A DNA stretch of 64,000 bases from an uncultured Kordiimonas sp. (GCA_947500295.1 CANMRM010000004.1:331853-395852), one strand, 5' to 3'. Shown: positions 30,847 through 40,899, counted from the stretch's first letter. Notes: generated from the letters alone by a model not told the origin. A program made the numbers and translations.

Positions 30847-31041
30847 TTGGACTGGTCGCTTCTGGTTGTAGGGCTGGGCCTCGCTCTCTTTTTGGAGGGC
30901 GCGGCCTACGCGCTTTTACCGGAAAGGATGAAATCGCTGCTTATCGCAATGCTCGAACAACCCGCCGCAAAGCTGCGGGGCGTGGGCTTGACCATGGCGA
31001 TGATTGGTGTAGCCATTGTATGGCTCGTACAAGGCGTGTGA
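30847..31041 (+). CDS. DUF2065 family small membrane protein
   Basis: 64 residues from TTG 30847, chosen because GAGGGG lies six bases ahead; TTG 30826 would add seven residues with no good site. Two hydrophobic helices are seen: LLVVGLGLALFLEGAAYALLP (ending in the PERMKSLL turn typical of DUF2065) and GVGLTMAMIGVAIVWLVQGV. DUF2065 proteins have no established function but very often lie in the hflKC operon, as here, between hflC and degP, so a role with the FtsH/HflKC complex is plausible inference. Confidence 0.85.
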   Translation: MDWSLLVVGLGLALFLEGAAYALLPERMKSLLIAMLEQPAAKLRGVGLTMAMIGVAIVWLVQGV

Positions 31042-31101
31042 TCGGATTTCGCCTCGCGACAGTAGAAAATGAGTAACGAGTTAACAAAAAGGAGAGGTGC
31101 A

Positions 31102-32616
31102 TTGCGCACTTACTTTACAAAAACAATAGACCAGCGAGCACTTGCTTCGCCTATGAAAGCGCTCCTTGCGGCGCTGCTGGTTGCCGCAATGGCGGCCACC
31201 TTGGTTCCAGCAGTACGCGCGGATGACAGGCCTGATACATTTGCGGATCTGGTTGAAAATTTGTCGCCTGCAGTGGTGAATATTTCAACGGTTCAAACAA
31301 TAGAGCGCCGCGGCAACCGGCGTATGCCGCAAATTCCGGACGGTATGCCCTTTGAAGAATTCTGGGAACAATTTCGTGACCGGTTTGAAGAAGATGAAGA
31401 GCCTCGTCAGGCCCGGTCTCTTGGTTCAGGATTTGTCATAGACAGATCAGGCATTGTCATTACCAACAACCATGTGGTGGAAGGGGCGGACGAAATTACC
31501 GTGTCATTCCCGGACCGTAGCGATTACACCGCTGAGGTCATCGGCCGCGACGCGTTGTCAGACCTTGCGGTTTTGAAAATCAATCACGAAAATGGCGATG
31601 ACTTTCCATTTGTTGCATGGGGCAATGACGAAGCCACACGCATTGGCGACTGGGTCATTGCGATCGGTAACCCCTTTGGCCAGTCCGGCACGGTAACAGC
31701 AGGCATTATTTCCGCCCGCAACCGCAGCATCGGTAACGCCAACGATGTGGAATTCATTCAAACCGATGCATCAATCAACCGCGGAAACTCAGGTGGTCCG
31801 CTGTTCAATATGGAAGGTGAAGTGATTGGTGTGAACACAGCGATCTTCTCGCCGTCCGGCGGCAATGTGGGTATCGGCTTCTCTATTCCGTCAAACCACG
31901 CGAAGAACGTTGTTGAGCAGCTGCAGGAACACGGCAAGGTGCGCCGTGGTTGGCTCGGTGTGGGCATCCAGCCGCTTACGGAAGAGATCGCTGAAACGCT
32001 TGGCCTCGATATCGAAGAAGGTGCGATGATCACGCGTGTTGAACCTGATAGCCCGGCGGACGCAGCCGACCTTCAGGAAGGCGATATCATCATTACCTGG
32101 GATGGCCAGGAGGTGATCGACTCTGCAAGCCTGAGCCGCCTCGTGAAGCGCACGCCAATCGACAAGGCTGTTGACGTGGTCATCGTTCGCAATGGTGACC
32201 GCGAGACGATATCAGTCCGCACTGGCGCTCTGCCGGACGAGCTTGCTCTAATCGCGCCCGATGAAGAAGACGGCGATAACGAGCGTGACCGTGGACGCGA
32301 TCGTTCTGACCGTGAACTCACGGAAGGTATGGAGCTGTCTCCATTGAATGACAGCCTGCGCCAACGCTTTGATATTGACGAAGAAGTCGACGGCGTTGTG
32401 ATCGTACGGGTATCTCGCCGCAGCAACGCATACCGTGCCGGTATCCGCGCCGGTGCCGTGATTGTGCGAGTTAACCAGCAGCGGGTTGAAAGCCCTGGCG
32501 ACGTGGTTGATCTGTTTGACGAAGCGGTGGATGAAGGTCGGGACCGAGTTCTGGTGCTGATCAATCTGCGCGGCAATACAGTTCACGTGCCACTGCGGCT
32601 GGAAACAGGCGAGTAA
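31102..32616 (+). CDS. degP: Periplasmic serine protease DegP/HtrA (Do family)
   Basis: 504 residues from TTG 31102, chosen for the strong AGGAGAGG seven bases upstream; ATG 31069 adds 11 residues. A signal peptide (MKALLAALLVAAMAATLVPAVRA) is followed by the protease domain with the triad H124 (TNNHVVEGAD), D154 (SDLAVLKI) and S230 (GNSGGP), then two PDZ domains. The first (GWLGVGIQPL to about 360) is followed by a charged linker with repeated RDRDR-type residues; the second (LSPLNDSLRQRF) is at the C terminus. It degrades or refolds damaged envelope proteins. The last gene of the hfl cluster; a strong terminator follows. Confidence 0.95.
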   Translation: MRTYFTKTIDQRALASPMKALLAALLVAAMAATLVPAVRADDRPDTFADLVENLSPAVVNISTVQTIERRGNRRMPQIPDGMPFEEFWEQFRDRFEEDEEPRQARSLGSGFVIDRSGIVITNNHVVEGADEITVSFPDRSDYTAEVIGRDALSDLAVLKINHENGDDFPFVAWGNDEATRIGDWVIAIGNPFGQSGTVTAGIISARNRSIGNANDVEFIQTDASINRGNSGGPLFNMEGEVIGVNTAIFSPSGGNVGIGFSIPSNHAKNVVEQLQEHGKVRRGWLGVGIQPLTEEIAETLGLDIEEGAMITRVEPDSPADAADLQEGDIIITWDGQEVIDSASLSRLVKRTPIDKAVDVVIVRNGDRETISVRTGALPDELALIAPDEEDGDNERDRGRDRSDRELTEGMELSPLNDSLRQRFDIDEEVDGVVIVRVSRRSNAYRAGIRAGAVIVRVNQQRVESPGDVVDLFDEAVDEGRDRVLVLINLRGNTVHVPLRLETGE

Positions 32617-32639
32617 GCAACGCGTATAAGGTTATGGAA

Positions 32640-32664
32640 GGGTCGCTTCGGCGGCCCTTTTTTT
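32640..32664 (+). terminator. Intrinsic terminator after degP
   Basis: GGGTCGC (32640-32646) and GCGGCCC (32651-32657) form a 7-bp stem with one G-U pair closed by a TTCG loop, followed by T7. It ends transcripts from the hfl-degP operon; the facing serB gene stops at 32681. Confidence 0.9.
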
Positions 32665-32680
32665 GTCCCGTCGCGCCTGA

Positions 32681-33580
32681 TTAAACCGCCGCAAACTCGT
32701 CGAAGCGGTACCCTTGAAAATAGAGCAGGGTTGTCAGGTCTCCGTTGCGAACGGCGGCATGTGTGGCAGCGGCAGTTTTGGGTTTGGCGTGGTAAGCGAT
32801 GCCGAGCCCGGCCGCTTTCAGCATCGGGATGTCATTGGCGCCGTCACCGACCGCCAAAACCTGCTCATTCAGGAGTTTCCTGTCCGCGCAATAATCCTCA
32901 AGCGCTTCAAGCTTTGCCGCGGCGCCGCAGATTGGTTCAGCAACAGAGCCTGTTAAAACATCATCTGAAATTTCGAGAATGTTGGCGCGCGTGTCGTGGA
33001 AGCCGATGGTGCTGGCAACGCGCTCTGTGAAAAAGGTAAACCCTCCGGATACAAGGGCGGCAAATGCGCCGCCCGTCGTCATGGTACGTACCAGCTGTCG
33101 CGCACCCGGCATGACTGTGATGCGTTCCTTGTAGCAGATTTCCAGGGCTTCCACGGAGAGCCCTTTAAGGAGGGCAACGCGTTCTTTAAGCGCCGCTTCA
33201 AAATCGAGTTCTCCGCGCATGGCCGCTTCCGTGATTTCGGATACTTGCTCTTTCATGCCAACAAAATCAGCGAGCTCGTCAATGCACTCAACAGTGATCA
33301 TCGTCGAATCCATATCAGCAATCAGCATTGATTTTCGCCTATGGTGGCCATTCGGTTGCAAGCACCAGTCTATGGTCGCGTAGTCCAAAAGCGTTTCGCT
33401 GACGCGTTTGCGAGATTGCTGCAGGTCCTCAGTTTCAGCAAACACGTCGATGGCTCTGCCAGCGTGCAGCACAAGAGTTTCCGGCACGCGGGCCCCCAGT
33501 GCTGCCGAGGCATCTCTTGTCGCTTTTTCGAGATCATCTTCAAGGCCGGGGTTGACGGCAAGGGTCAATACAATGTCCAT
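32681..33580 (-). CDS. serB: Phosphoserine phosphatase SerB
   Basis: 299 residues. The last step of serine synthesis, hydrolysing phosphoserine. The first 80 residues are the variable N-terminal domain. HAD motifs: DMDSTMI with D89 and D91 (motif I), ALVSGGFTFF with its serine (II), then the lysine and VGDGANDIPML (III/IV) near 255-265. The sequence VECIDELADFVG after motif I is typical SerB cap-helix sequence. It is divergent from miaA with only 27 bases between the start codons, so the two probably share a control region. Confidence 0.96.
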   Translation of the reverse strand: MDIVLTLAVNPGLEDDLEKATRDASAALGARVPETLVLHAGRAIDVFAETEDLQQSRKRVSETLLDYATIDWCLQPNGHHRRKSMLIADMDSTMITVECIDELADFVGMKEQVSEITEAAMRGELDFEAALKERVALLKGLSVEALEICYKERITVMPGARQLVRTMTTGGAFAALVSGGFTFFTERVASTIGFHDTRANILEISDDVLTGSVAEPICGAAAKLEALEDYCADRKLLNEQVLAVGDGANDIPMLKAAGLGIAYHAKPKTAAATHAAVRNGDLTTLLYFQGYRFDEFAAV

Positions 33581-33607
33581 TGAAAATCCGATACAGAAGT
33601 CAGGCGA

Positions 33608-34555
33608 GTGAGCCGGAAATTGAAACGAGCCCTTTTTATTGCAGGTCCCACGGCAAGCGGCAAGTCAGCTTTTGCGTTGAAAGCAGCCGCCGCTTACGAT
33701 GGTGTTATTATCAATGCTGACAGCATGCAGGTTTACCGGGACCTGAGTGTCATAACGGCTTGTCCAACCCTCGAGGAGCAACAGCAGGTGCCACACCGGC
33801 TGTATGGCTTTCTTGACGCGACAGAAGTCTGCTCTGCCGCTTTCTGGGCAGAAAAAGCCATGGAGGAAATCCGGTCGACCTGGTCTGCCGGCAAGCTTCC
33901 CATTTTGGTGGGGGGAACAGGCATGTATTTCAAGGTCCTGATTGATGGCATCGCAAAAATCCCCGATATCCCGGCTGACATCCGGTCTGCTGTCCGGCAG
34001 GAATGCAAGGCCAGCGGTCCGGAGGTTTTGCATGCGGAACTAACACGCCTTGACCCCACTATGGCGGAACGGCTTGCTCCGGGCGACAGCCAGCGGATCA
34101 GTCGCGCGATTGAAGTCGTGCGGGCCACAGGAATTCCCTTGAGTGAATGGCAAAAGAACACAGAAGAGGGGCCCATGTACCCGTTTGATGTTGAGGGCGG
34201 TATCGAGAAGTATGTGTTGTTGCCCGAACGCAGCGAGCTCTATGCACGCTGCGATCGCCGGTTTGATTTGATGCTGGACTGTGGCGGCCTTGATGAAGTC
34301 CGGGAATTGGCGACCAGAAACCTACCCACTGAATTGCCGATCATGAGAGCATTGGGTGTACCGTCTTTGATGGCCCACCTGGCTGGCGAGATGACGTTGC
34401 AGGACGCTGTAGAGCAGGCGAAGATGCAGACACGCCGGTTTGCAAAACGACAATTAACCTGGTTTAGAAACCAGTTTTCCCACTGGAAAACCCTAAACGC
34501 GCAATATTCGGAAAGGTATTTTGACAAATTCGTTACTAAATTATTCGAAAAATAG
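33608..34555 (+). CDS. miaA: tRNA dimethylallyltransferase MiaA
   Basis: 315 residues. Adds the isopentenyl group to A37 of tRNAs reading UNN codons. The N-terminal P-loop is GPTASGKSAF (residues 14-22 region), then DSMQVYRDLSVITACPT, HRLYGFLDATE, GGTGMYFKVLIDGI and, at the C terminus, the FAKRQLTWFRNQ helix that contacts tRNA. Start GTG 33608. The following 262 bases are the structured ilvB leader, so miaA is likely the end of its own unit. Confidence 0.96.
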   Translation: MSRKLKRALFIAGPTASGKSAFALKAAAAYDGVIINADSMQVYRDLSVITACPTLEEQQQVPHRLYGFLDATEVCSAAFWAEKAMEEIRSTWSAGKLPILVGGTGMYFKVLIDGIAKIPDIPADIRSAVRQECKASGPEVLHAELTRLDPTMAERLAPGDSQRISRAIEVVRATGIPLSEWQKNTEEGPMYPFDVEGGIEKYVLLPERSELYARCDRRFDLMLDCGGLDEVRELATRNLPTELPIMRALGVPSLMAHLAGEMTLQDAVEQAKMQTRRFAKRQLTWFRNQFSHWKTLNAQYSERYFDKFVTKLFEK

Positions 34556-34556
34556 G

Positions 34557-34817
34557 TTGACCGAGTAATTATCGTACAATAAAAGGGGTTTTGACGGTGC
34601 CTCGCCAGCCTGCGGCACCGTCGGAGGCCTGATAGCCCAAAGCAGGCCTCAACTGTGACGAGACCCACCCCGGGGGCGCTCTTGGAGCGCCCCCAATTAT
34701 TATAGGGAGTGTGGCGCCCTGGAGGCGCCCTTACTTGTTTTAGGGGGTGAGTAGCGTCTGGCGGGCTGGCGGAAACCATATATATGTAACGTGTTTGAAC
34801 AATGTGAGTGAAACCAG
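34557..34817 (+). promoter_or_regulatory. ilvB leader with four consecutive hairpins (candidate attenuator)
   Basis: A weak promoter (TTGACC 34557-34562, 17 bases, TAAAAG 34580-34585) can start the transcript. Four stems follow: GACGGTGCC/GGCACCGTC (34593-34601/34614-34622), GAGGCCTG/CAGGCCTC (34624-34631/34643-34650), GGGGGCGCTC/GAGCGCCCCC (34672-34681/34685-34694, perfect 10 bp) and GGCGCC/GGCGCC (34713-34718/34724-34729) with TTACTTGTTTT after it. The third stem is followed by AATTATTAT. A 16-codon frame from GTG 34655 contains four leucine codons and ends TTA TTA TAG inside the third hairpin. Attenuation of the ilv genes is inference; no long Ile/Val run is seen. Confidence 0.55.
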
Positions 34818-36611
34818 ATGACTGCATCGATGGCAAAGACCCGTGAAAAACCGGTCGCCGCGACGAAGTTGAGCGGCGCCCAGATGATCCTCAAAGCTTT
34901 GACGGACCTCGGTGTCGAGGTCGTCTTTGGTTATCCAGGGGGGGCCGTGCTGCCCATCTATGACGAGCTGTTCAAGCAAGATAAAATCAAGCATATTCTC
35001 GTGAGGCACGAACAGGCTGCCACGCATGCCGCTGAAGGCTATGCGCGGGCGACCGGCAAGCCGGGTGTGGTACTGGTGACGTCTGGGCCGGGGGCAACCA
35101 ATGCGGTGACCGGCCTGACGGACGCAATGCTCGATTCCATTCCGATGATCTGCCTGACAGGGCAGGTTGCGCGCCACCTGATTGGCAATGACGCGTTTCA
35201 GGAGGCAGATACTGTTGGTATCACGCGGCCTTGCACGAAGCACAATTACCTTGTCAAAGACGCAGCGGATATCGCGAACGTGTTTCATGAAGCCTTTTAT
35301 GTTGCCACCAACGGCCGGCCGGGGCCTGTGGTCATTGATCTGCCCAAGGATGTTCAGGTTGAAGAAGCAGAGTATCTGCACACCGGGCACGGTGAACATC
35401 GCACTTACCGCCCGCAGCTTGAGGGGGAAGAGACAGCAATACGAGAAGCCGTTCGGTTGATGGCCGGCGCCAAGCGCCCGATTTTATATACGGGCGGCGG
35501 CATCATCAATGCTGGACCTGAAGCCTCGGAGCTGTTGACGGAACTGGCTCATATGACGGGCATGCCGGTTACCAGTACTTTGATGGGCCTTGGGGCGTTT
35601 GCCGCAAGTGATAAACAGTTTCTTGGTATGCTGGGAATGCATGGCACCTGGGAAGCCAACCATGCGATGCACGATTGTGACGTGATGGTTGCGCTGGGCG
35701 CCCGTTTTGATGACCGGGTCACCGGTCGGATCGATGCCTTTTCCCCTGGATCAAAGAAAATTCACGTCGATATCGACTTGTCGTCCATCAACAAGAATGT
35801 TGCCGTTGATGTGCCGATTGTGGGTGATGCAGCGCATGTGATGAAACGCATGATCGATATCTGGAAAGAAGAAAACTATGCTTCCGAGCAGCCCTCGCTT
35901 GAAGGTTGGTGGCAACAAATAGACACATGGCGTGAAAAACAATGCCTGGCGTACGAGGACAGTACAGCGCATATCATGCCGCAGAAAGCTCTTGAACGCC
36001 TGCAGGCCCTCATAAAGGACAAGGACCCGATAGTTTCCACCGAGGTGGGCCAGCATCAAATGTGGGCTGCGCAGTTTATTGAGTTCGAGAAGCCAAACCG
36101 GTGGCTTACGTCTGGCGGCCTCGGAACCATGGGGTATGGGCTGCCAGCCGCAATGGGTGCTCAGATCGCGTTTCCGGACCGGTTATGTATTGATGTGGCG
36201 GGCGAAGCCTCGATCCAGATGAATATCCAGGAACTTGGAACCATCGCGCAGTATAATCTGCCGGTAAAGGTTTTCATCCTGAACAATGAGTTTATGGGCA
36301 TGGTCCGTCAGTGGCAGGACCTGAGCTATGAAGGTCGTCGTTCTGAAAGTTATTCGGCGTCGCTGCCGGACTTTGTTGCCCTGGCTGCGGCTTACGGCAT
36401 CAAGGGCCTGAAGGTGGAAGATCCTGCTGACCTTGACGCCGTCATCACCGAGATGGTTGAGACGGATGGACCGGTTATCGTGGACTGTCGTGTTGCAAAG
36501 CTGGAAAACTGTTTTCCGATGGTGCCTGCTGGCGCAGCCCACAACGAGATGATGCTCTCCGGGGACGGAATCAGCAAACCAAAAGACGCAGAAGCGCTGG
36601 CTGTGGTATAG
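34818..36611 (+). CDS. ilvB: Acetolactate synthase large (catalytic) subunit
   Basis: 597 residues. First common enzyme of isoleucine, valine and leucine synthesis, using thiamine diphosphate. The N-terminal domain holds the catalytic glutamate in [23 protein letters not shown]. The central FAD-binding domain is followed by the TPP domain with [12 protein letters not shown] and [16 protein letters not shown]. The TPP-magnesium motif reads VAGEAS with E463 where most members have GD, then [14 protein letters not shown]. Sequence length is normal. ilvH and ilvC follow on the same strand. The chosen ATG has no strong ribosome binding site. Confidence 0.96.
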   Translation: MTASMAKTREKPVAATKLSGAQMILKALTDLGVEVVFGYPGGAVLPIYDELFKQDKIKHILVRHEQAATHAAEGYARATGKPGVVLVTSGPGATNAVTGLTDAMLDSIPMICLTGQVARHLIGNDAFQEADTVGITRPCTKHNYLVKDAADIANVFHEAFYVATNGRPGPVVIDLPKDVQVEEAEYLHTGHGEHRTYRPQLEGEETAIREAVRLMAGAKRPILYTGGGIINAGPEASELLTELAHMTGMPVTSTLMGLGAFAASDKQFLGMLGMHGTWEANHAMHDCDVMVALGARFDDRVTGRIDAFSPGSKKIHVDIDLSSINKNVAVDVPIVGDAAHVMKRMIDIWKEENYASEQPSLEGWWQQIDTWREKQCLAYEDSTAHIMPQKALERLQALIKDKDPIVSTEVGQHQMWAAQFIEFEKPNRWLTSGGLGTMGYGLPAAMGAQIAFPDRLCIDVAGEASIQMNIQELGTIAQYNLPVKVFILNNEFMGMVRQWQDLSYEGRRSESYSASLPDFVALAAAYGIKGLKVEDPADLDAVITEMVETDGPVIVDCRVAKLENCFPMVPAGAAHNEMMLSGDGISKPKDAEALAVV

Positions 36612-36643
36612 ACACCTGCCGCCACAATACGGATATCAGACTC

Positions 36644-37156
36644 ATGAAAGAACAAGGCACAGTTGCAACGCACACGATCAGCGTTGTTGTTGACAATGAA
36701 GCGGGCGTACTTGCGCGCGTGATTGGCCTGTTTTCGGGCCGTGGATATAACATCGAAAGCCTCACGGTGGCTGCTGTGGACAGGAATGACAGGCGGTCGC
36801 GGATCACCGTTGTTACCACCGGCACCAGGATGGTGATCGAACAGATCAAGGCCCAGCTCGACCGGCTTGTGCCGGTGCAGAAAGTTGCAGACCTGACCAT
36901 GGAAGGGCCGCTTATCTCGCGCGATTTGGCGCTGGTGAAGGTTTCGGGAGAAGGCGAAAAACGGGTTGAGGCGCTGCGGCTTGCCGATGCGTTTCGCGCA
37001 CGGGTCATCGATAGCACCAAGAGCAGCTTTGTCTTTGAGCTGACGGGATCAGCCAGCAAACTCGACGCTTTTGTTGATCTGATGCGGGATTTAGGGCTCG
37101 TGGAGGCGGCGCGTACAGGCGCGGTCGCACTTTCGCGCGGTGAAACAGGGCTTTAA
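36644..37156 (+). CDS. ilvH: Acetolactate synthase small (regulatory) subunit
   Basis: 170 residues. The ACT domain at the N terminus (HTISVVVDNEAGVLARVIGLFSGRGYNIESLTVA) binds valine for feedback inhibition, and the C-terminal ferredoxin-like half (LALVKVSGEGEKRVEALRLADAFRARVID) contacts the large subunit. Only 32 bases separate it from ilvB and 54 from ilvC, so the three form an operon. Length and order are typical of IlvH. Confidence 0.96.
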   Translation: MKEQGTVATHTISVVVDNEAGVLARVIGLFSGRGYNIESLTVAAVDRNDRRSRITVVTTGTRMVIEQIKAQLDRLVPVQKVADLTMEGPLISRDLALVKVSGEGEKRVEALRLADAFRARVIDSTKSSFVFELTGSASKLDAFVDLMRDLGLVEAARTGAVALSRGETGL

Positions 37157-37207
37157 GCAGAAATTTTTAATGTATTGGCGCAGGGCGCGCCGGAACTTAG
37201 GGAATGA

Positions 37208-38230
<1,023 letters not shown>

Positions 38231-38259
38231 CCGCCTTTGGGCGTGGGTCAAACACATTA

Positions 38260-38290
38260 GGGCGGCCATCTCCTGAGGCCGCCCTTTTTT
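38260..38290 (+). terminator. Intrinsic terminator after ilvC
   Basis: Perfect 8-bp stem GGGCGGCC (38260-38267) and GGCCGCCC (38277-38284) followed directly by T6. It separates the ilvBHC operon from the acetyltransferase. Confidence 0.92.
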
Positions 38291-38325
38291 GTGGACGATA
38301 ACGGCATTATTGTTAATGTCCCGCC

Positions 38326-38895
38326 ATGGCTGATTTATTACCCTTGATGACCGAACGCTTGCTCTTGCGGTCCTTCCGTCCGAACGATGCTGCCGCCTTT
38401 CATGGCTGGCGCAACGAAGAGGAGGTCGCACGCTATACGCTTTGGGAATTTCCATACCCCATGGCAGCGGCAAAGGCTTTCTGCCAAGAACAAGCGGCGC
38501 TGCCGCCGTTTCCGGACGGAGAGTGGTATCAGGTGCTGATCGAAGAACGCGAAAGCAGCGAGCCTGTTGGTGACATCGGTGTTGGCAACGCGCTGGAGCT
38601 CATGGCGCCGGGGGTCATCTCAATCGGTTACAGCCTTAGTGAGCGGGTGCGTGGCAGGGGGTATATGACGGAAGCGCTGATGGCGCTTTTGCCTGCGCTT
38701 GTGGAGGGCCTCGGCAATCATGCTTTCCATGCTGAGATTGATGCCCGCAATCCAGCGTCAGGCCGCGTCTTGGAAAAGCTGGGCTTTCAAGCCGGTTTGC
38801 TGCAGGAACGGCGTACCTTCGTAAAAGGCGAATGGTGTGACGAAATCGAGTACAGCCTTCAGGTTGACGAGATGGAATACGGCAACAATGAATAG
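38326..38895 (+). CDS. GNAT family N-acetyltransferase (RimJ/RimL-like)
   Basis: 189 residues. The opening LPLMTERLLLRSFRPNDAAAFHGWRNEEEVARY is the N-terminal pattern of RimJ/RimL-type acetyltransferases, and the acetyl-CoA loop GYSLSERVRGRGYMTEALMALLP is at about 105-125. ARNPASGRVLEKLGFQ follows as usual. Substrate: a ribosomal protein or another amine; not assignable from sequence. It lies between the ilvC terminator and the leuA leader and is likely a single-gene unit. Confidence 0.88.
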   Translation: MADLLPLMTERLLLRSFRPNDAAAFHGWRNEEEVARYTLWEFPYPMAAAKAFCQEQAALPPFPDGEWYQVLIEERESSEPVGDIGVGNALELMAPGVISIGYSLSERVRGRGYMTEALMALLPALVEGLGNHAFHAEIDARNPASGRVLEKLGFQAGLLQERRTFVKGEWCDEIEYSLQVDEMEYGNNE

Positions 38896-38932
38896 TTTCT
38901 TCTGTGACTATTTGAAATAAAATTTCCCAAAA

Positions 38933-38962
38933 TTGGTTCTTGCGCAAATAAAATAATATGAT
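38933..38962 (+). promoter_or_regulatory. Possible promoter of the leuA leader transcript
   Basis: TTGGTT at 38933-38938 and TATGAT at 38957-38962 are 18 bases apart in an AT-rich stretch. The expected transcript start, about 38970, would include the leader-peptide frame at 39005-39169. The match is moderate and the region has other AT-rich hexamers. Confidence 0.4.
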
Positions 38963-39004
38963 AATTCTTGCATTCTATGAATTTTACGAGGACCAGAGCG
39001 AAGC

Positions 39005-39169
39005 ATGACCATGCCTCGACATCGGAACACGAAAGCCCGCGCGGTTGCGAAAGCAGCGTCTGCGACAGAGGCTGACACGCGCCTGATACTCTTCGGTGCG
39101 ACGGTGATCCTGTCTTCTCTCCTGCTACTTGACCGCCTACTAGATGCGGGCCGACTAGTTGGCCCTTGA
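39005..39169 (+). CDS. Leucine-rich leader peptide upstream of leuA (54 aa)
   Basis: ATG 39005 starts a 54-codon frame to TGA 39167-39169; an ACGAGGA element lies 12 bases ahead, and ATG 39011 is an alternative start. The peptide is MTMPRHRNTKARA then basic/alanine-rich, and its second half is packed with leucines: LILF at 27-30, ILSS, then LLLL at 39-42, then LL at 45-46 and one more at 51. The codons include CTA CTT and CTA CTA, clustered where a stalled ribosome would sit in front of the downstream hairpins. That is the design of attenuation leaders of leucine operons, and leuA begins 92 bases later. Membrane-protein alternative: a hydrophobic segment could be a helix, but the location argues for a leader. 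Confidence 0.72.
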   Translation: MTMPRHRNTKARAVAKAASATEADTRLILFGATVILSSLLLLDRLLDAGRLVGP

Positions 39170-39208
39170 GCACAACGGCAGAAGCGTATGAACGCTTCGG
39201 TGCTTAAG
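39148..39208 (+). promoter_or_regulatory. Hairpins of the leuA leader
   Basis: Stem A, GGGCCGA/TTGGCCC (39148-39154/39159-39165), covers the last leader codons. Stem B, GAAGCGT/ACGCTTC with an ATGA loop (39181-39187/39192-39198), lies within an outer stem CTTGAGCAC/GTGCTTAAG (39165-39173/39200-39208, one G-U pair). Stem A and the outer stem share base 39165. No U tract follows the outer stem, so if this is an attenuator it is not a textbook terminator; control of translation or Rho is possible. Confidence 0.5.
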
Positions 39209-39261
39209 GGAACAGCCTGAAGTTAAGTTCAATCGTTCATAATAAAATTTGGGAATATATC

Positions 39262-40818
39262 ATGTCACACCGTGAACAGGACCGTGTGCGGATTTTTGAT
39301 ACTACATTGCGTGACGGCGAGCAGTCGCCGGGCGCCTCCATGACATTGGAAGAAAAACTGCGTATTGCAGAACAGCTTGAGGCCATGGGAGTTGATGTTA
39401 TCGAGGCCGGGTTTGCGATTGCGTCAAACGGAGACTTCGAATGCGTCCGGCAAATCGCAGAGCGTATCAGGAACTCAACCGTTTGCTCCCTGGCGCGAGC
39501 AGCCCTTGGAGATATTGATCGTGCGGCGGAAGCCATCAAGCCGGCCAGAAGCGGCCGCATCCACACCTTTATCGCCACAAGCCCGCTTCATATGAAAGTG
39601 AAGCTACAAATGGAGCCAGATGCGGTTCTTGATGCCATTCATCAGTCGGTAAGCCATGCCCGGCGCTTTACCGACGATGTTGAATGGTCGGCGGAAGACG
39701 CCACGCGGACGGAAACAGATTTTCTGTACCGAGCCGTTGATACAGCGATCAGGGCTGGTGCAACGACAATCAACTTGCCGGATACTGTTGGTTATGCCAC
39801 GCCGGACGAGTATGGCCAGATGTACCGGGACGTGATCAAAAACGTCTCAAACGCAGACAAAGCCGTGTTTTCCACCCATTGCCACAATGACCTGGGCCTG
39901 GCTGTTGCCAATTCGCTTGCGGGTGTCATGGGTGGTGCCCGGCAGATAGAGTGCACCATTAATGGTATTGGCGAGCGCGCGGGTAACGCCGCAATGGAAG
40001 AGGTCGTCATGGCGCTGAAAACACGGGCTGATGCCATGCCCTTCCATACCAATATCGTGTCGACAGAGATATCCAAGGCAAGCAAGCTCGTGTCTCTCGT
40101 TACCGGCTTCAGCGTGCAGAACAACAAAGCGATTGTCGGTGCCAACGCTTTTGCGCATGAAAGTGGTATTCATCAGGACGGTGTGCTCAAAGCCGCTGAA
40201 ACATACGAGATCATGACGCCCGAGTCTGTTGGTGTGACCAAAACCACGCTGGTTCTGGGCAAGCTCTCAGGCCGGGCTGCTTTCGCGGACAAATTGAAAG
40301 AACTTGGTTATGAGCTCGGCGACAACGCTTTTCAGGATTGTTTCCGTCGCTTCAAGGAACTGGCCGACCGTAAAAAGACCATTTACGACGAAGATATTGT
40401 TGCGTTGGTAGATGACGAAGTCGCCACGTCAGAAAACCGGCTGCAGGTCGTTGCCTTGAATACACATTCTTCTTCAAGCGGCACGGCGGTCGCAGACCTG
40501 ACCATGAAAATTGATGATGAAGAAAAGAAAACAGTCGTTTATGGTTCGGGCCCGGTCGACGCTGTTTTCAATGCGATCAAGGAACTCGTGGAATTCGACC
40601 CCCATTTGGTGCTGTTTCAGGTCCACGCGGTAACGCATGGCACGGACGCACAGGCCGAGTGTACCGTTCGGCTTGAAGAGAACGGCCGTACCGTCAATGG
40701 CCAGGGCGCGCACGAAGATACTGTGACTGCCGCTGCGCGGGCCTATGTTGCAGCTGCGAACAAGCTTCTTGTCAAACGCGAGAAGACGATGCCTGACCCT
40801 ATCGTGGCGGCGGGGTAG
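39262..40818 (+). CDS. leuA: 2-Isopropylmalate synthase
   Basis: 518 residues. The committed step of leucine synthesis, condensing acetyl-CoA and ketoisovalerate. The TIM-barrel domain opens RVRIFDTTLRDGEQSPGASM with the metal-binding aspartate and RDGEQ; HCHNDLGLAVANSLAGV carries the HxH metal ligands; GIGERAGNAAMEEVVMAL follows. The C-terminal regulatory LeuA-dimer domain (about 395-505) has the leucine-feedback region VYGSGPVDAVFNAIKELV. It follows the leucine leader peptide, so both feedback inhibition and attenuation may apply. GGGAA lies before ATG 39262. Confidence 0.97.
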   Translation: MSHREQDRVRIFDTTLRDGEQSPGASMTLEEKLRIAEQLEAMGVDVIEAGFAIASNGDFECVRQIAERIRNSTVCSLARAALGDIDRAAEAIKPARSGRIHTFIATSPLHMKVKLQMEPDAVLDAIHQSVSHARRFTDDVEWSAEDATRTETDFLYRAVDTAIRAGATTINLPDTVGYATPDEYGQMYRDVIKNVSNADKAVFSTHCHNDLGLAVANSLAGVMGGARQIECTINGIGERAGNAAMEEVVMALKTRADAMPFHTNIVSTEISKASKLVSLVTGFSVQNNKAIVGANAFAHESGIHQDGVLKAAETYEIMTPESVGVTKTTLVLGKLSGRAAFADKLKELGYELGDNAFQDCFRRFKELADRKKTIYDEDIVALVDDEVATSENRLQVVALNTHSSSSGTAVADLTMKIDDEEKKTVVYGSGPVDAVFNAIKELVEFDPHLVLFQVHAVTHGTDAQAECTVRLEENGRTVNGQGAHEDTVTAAARAYVAAANKLLVKREKTMPDPIVAAG

Positions 40819-40832
40819 CCTCAAAAGCAAGG

Positions 40833-40866
40833 GGAGCGAAACACCTGTTTCGCTCCACACTATTTT
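40833..40866 (+). terminator. Hairpin after leuA, probable terminator
   Basis: GGAGCGAAAC (40833-40842) and GTTTCGCTCC (40847-40856) form a perfect 10-bp stem with an ACCT loop. The tail ACACTATTTT is only partly U-rich, so termination efficiency is uncertain; the position, 15 bases after leuA, fits. Confidence 0.65.
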
Positions 40867-40899
40867 AGATCGATCGCCCTTTTGAACGATTGAACGGGC

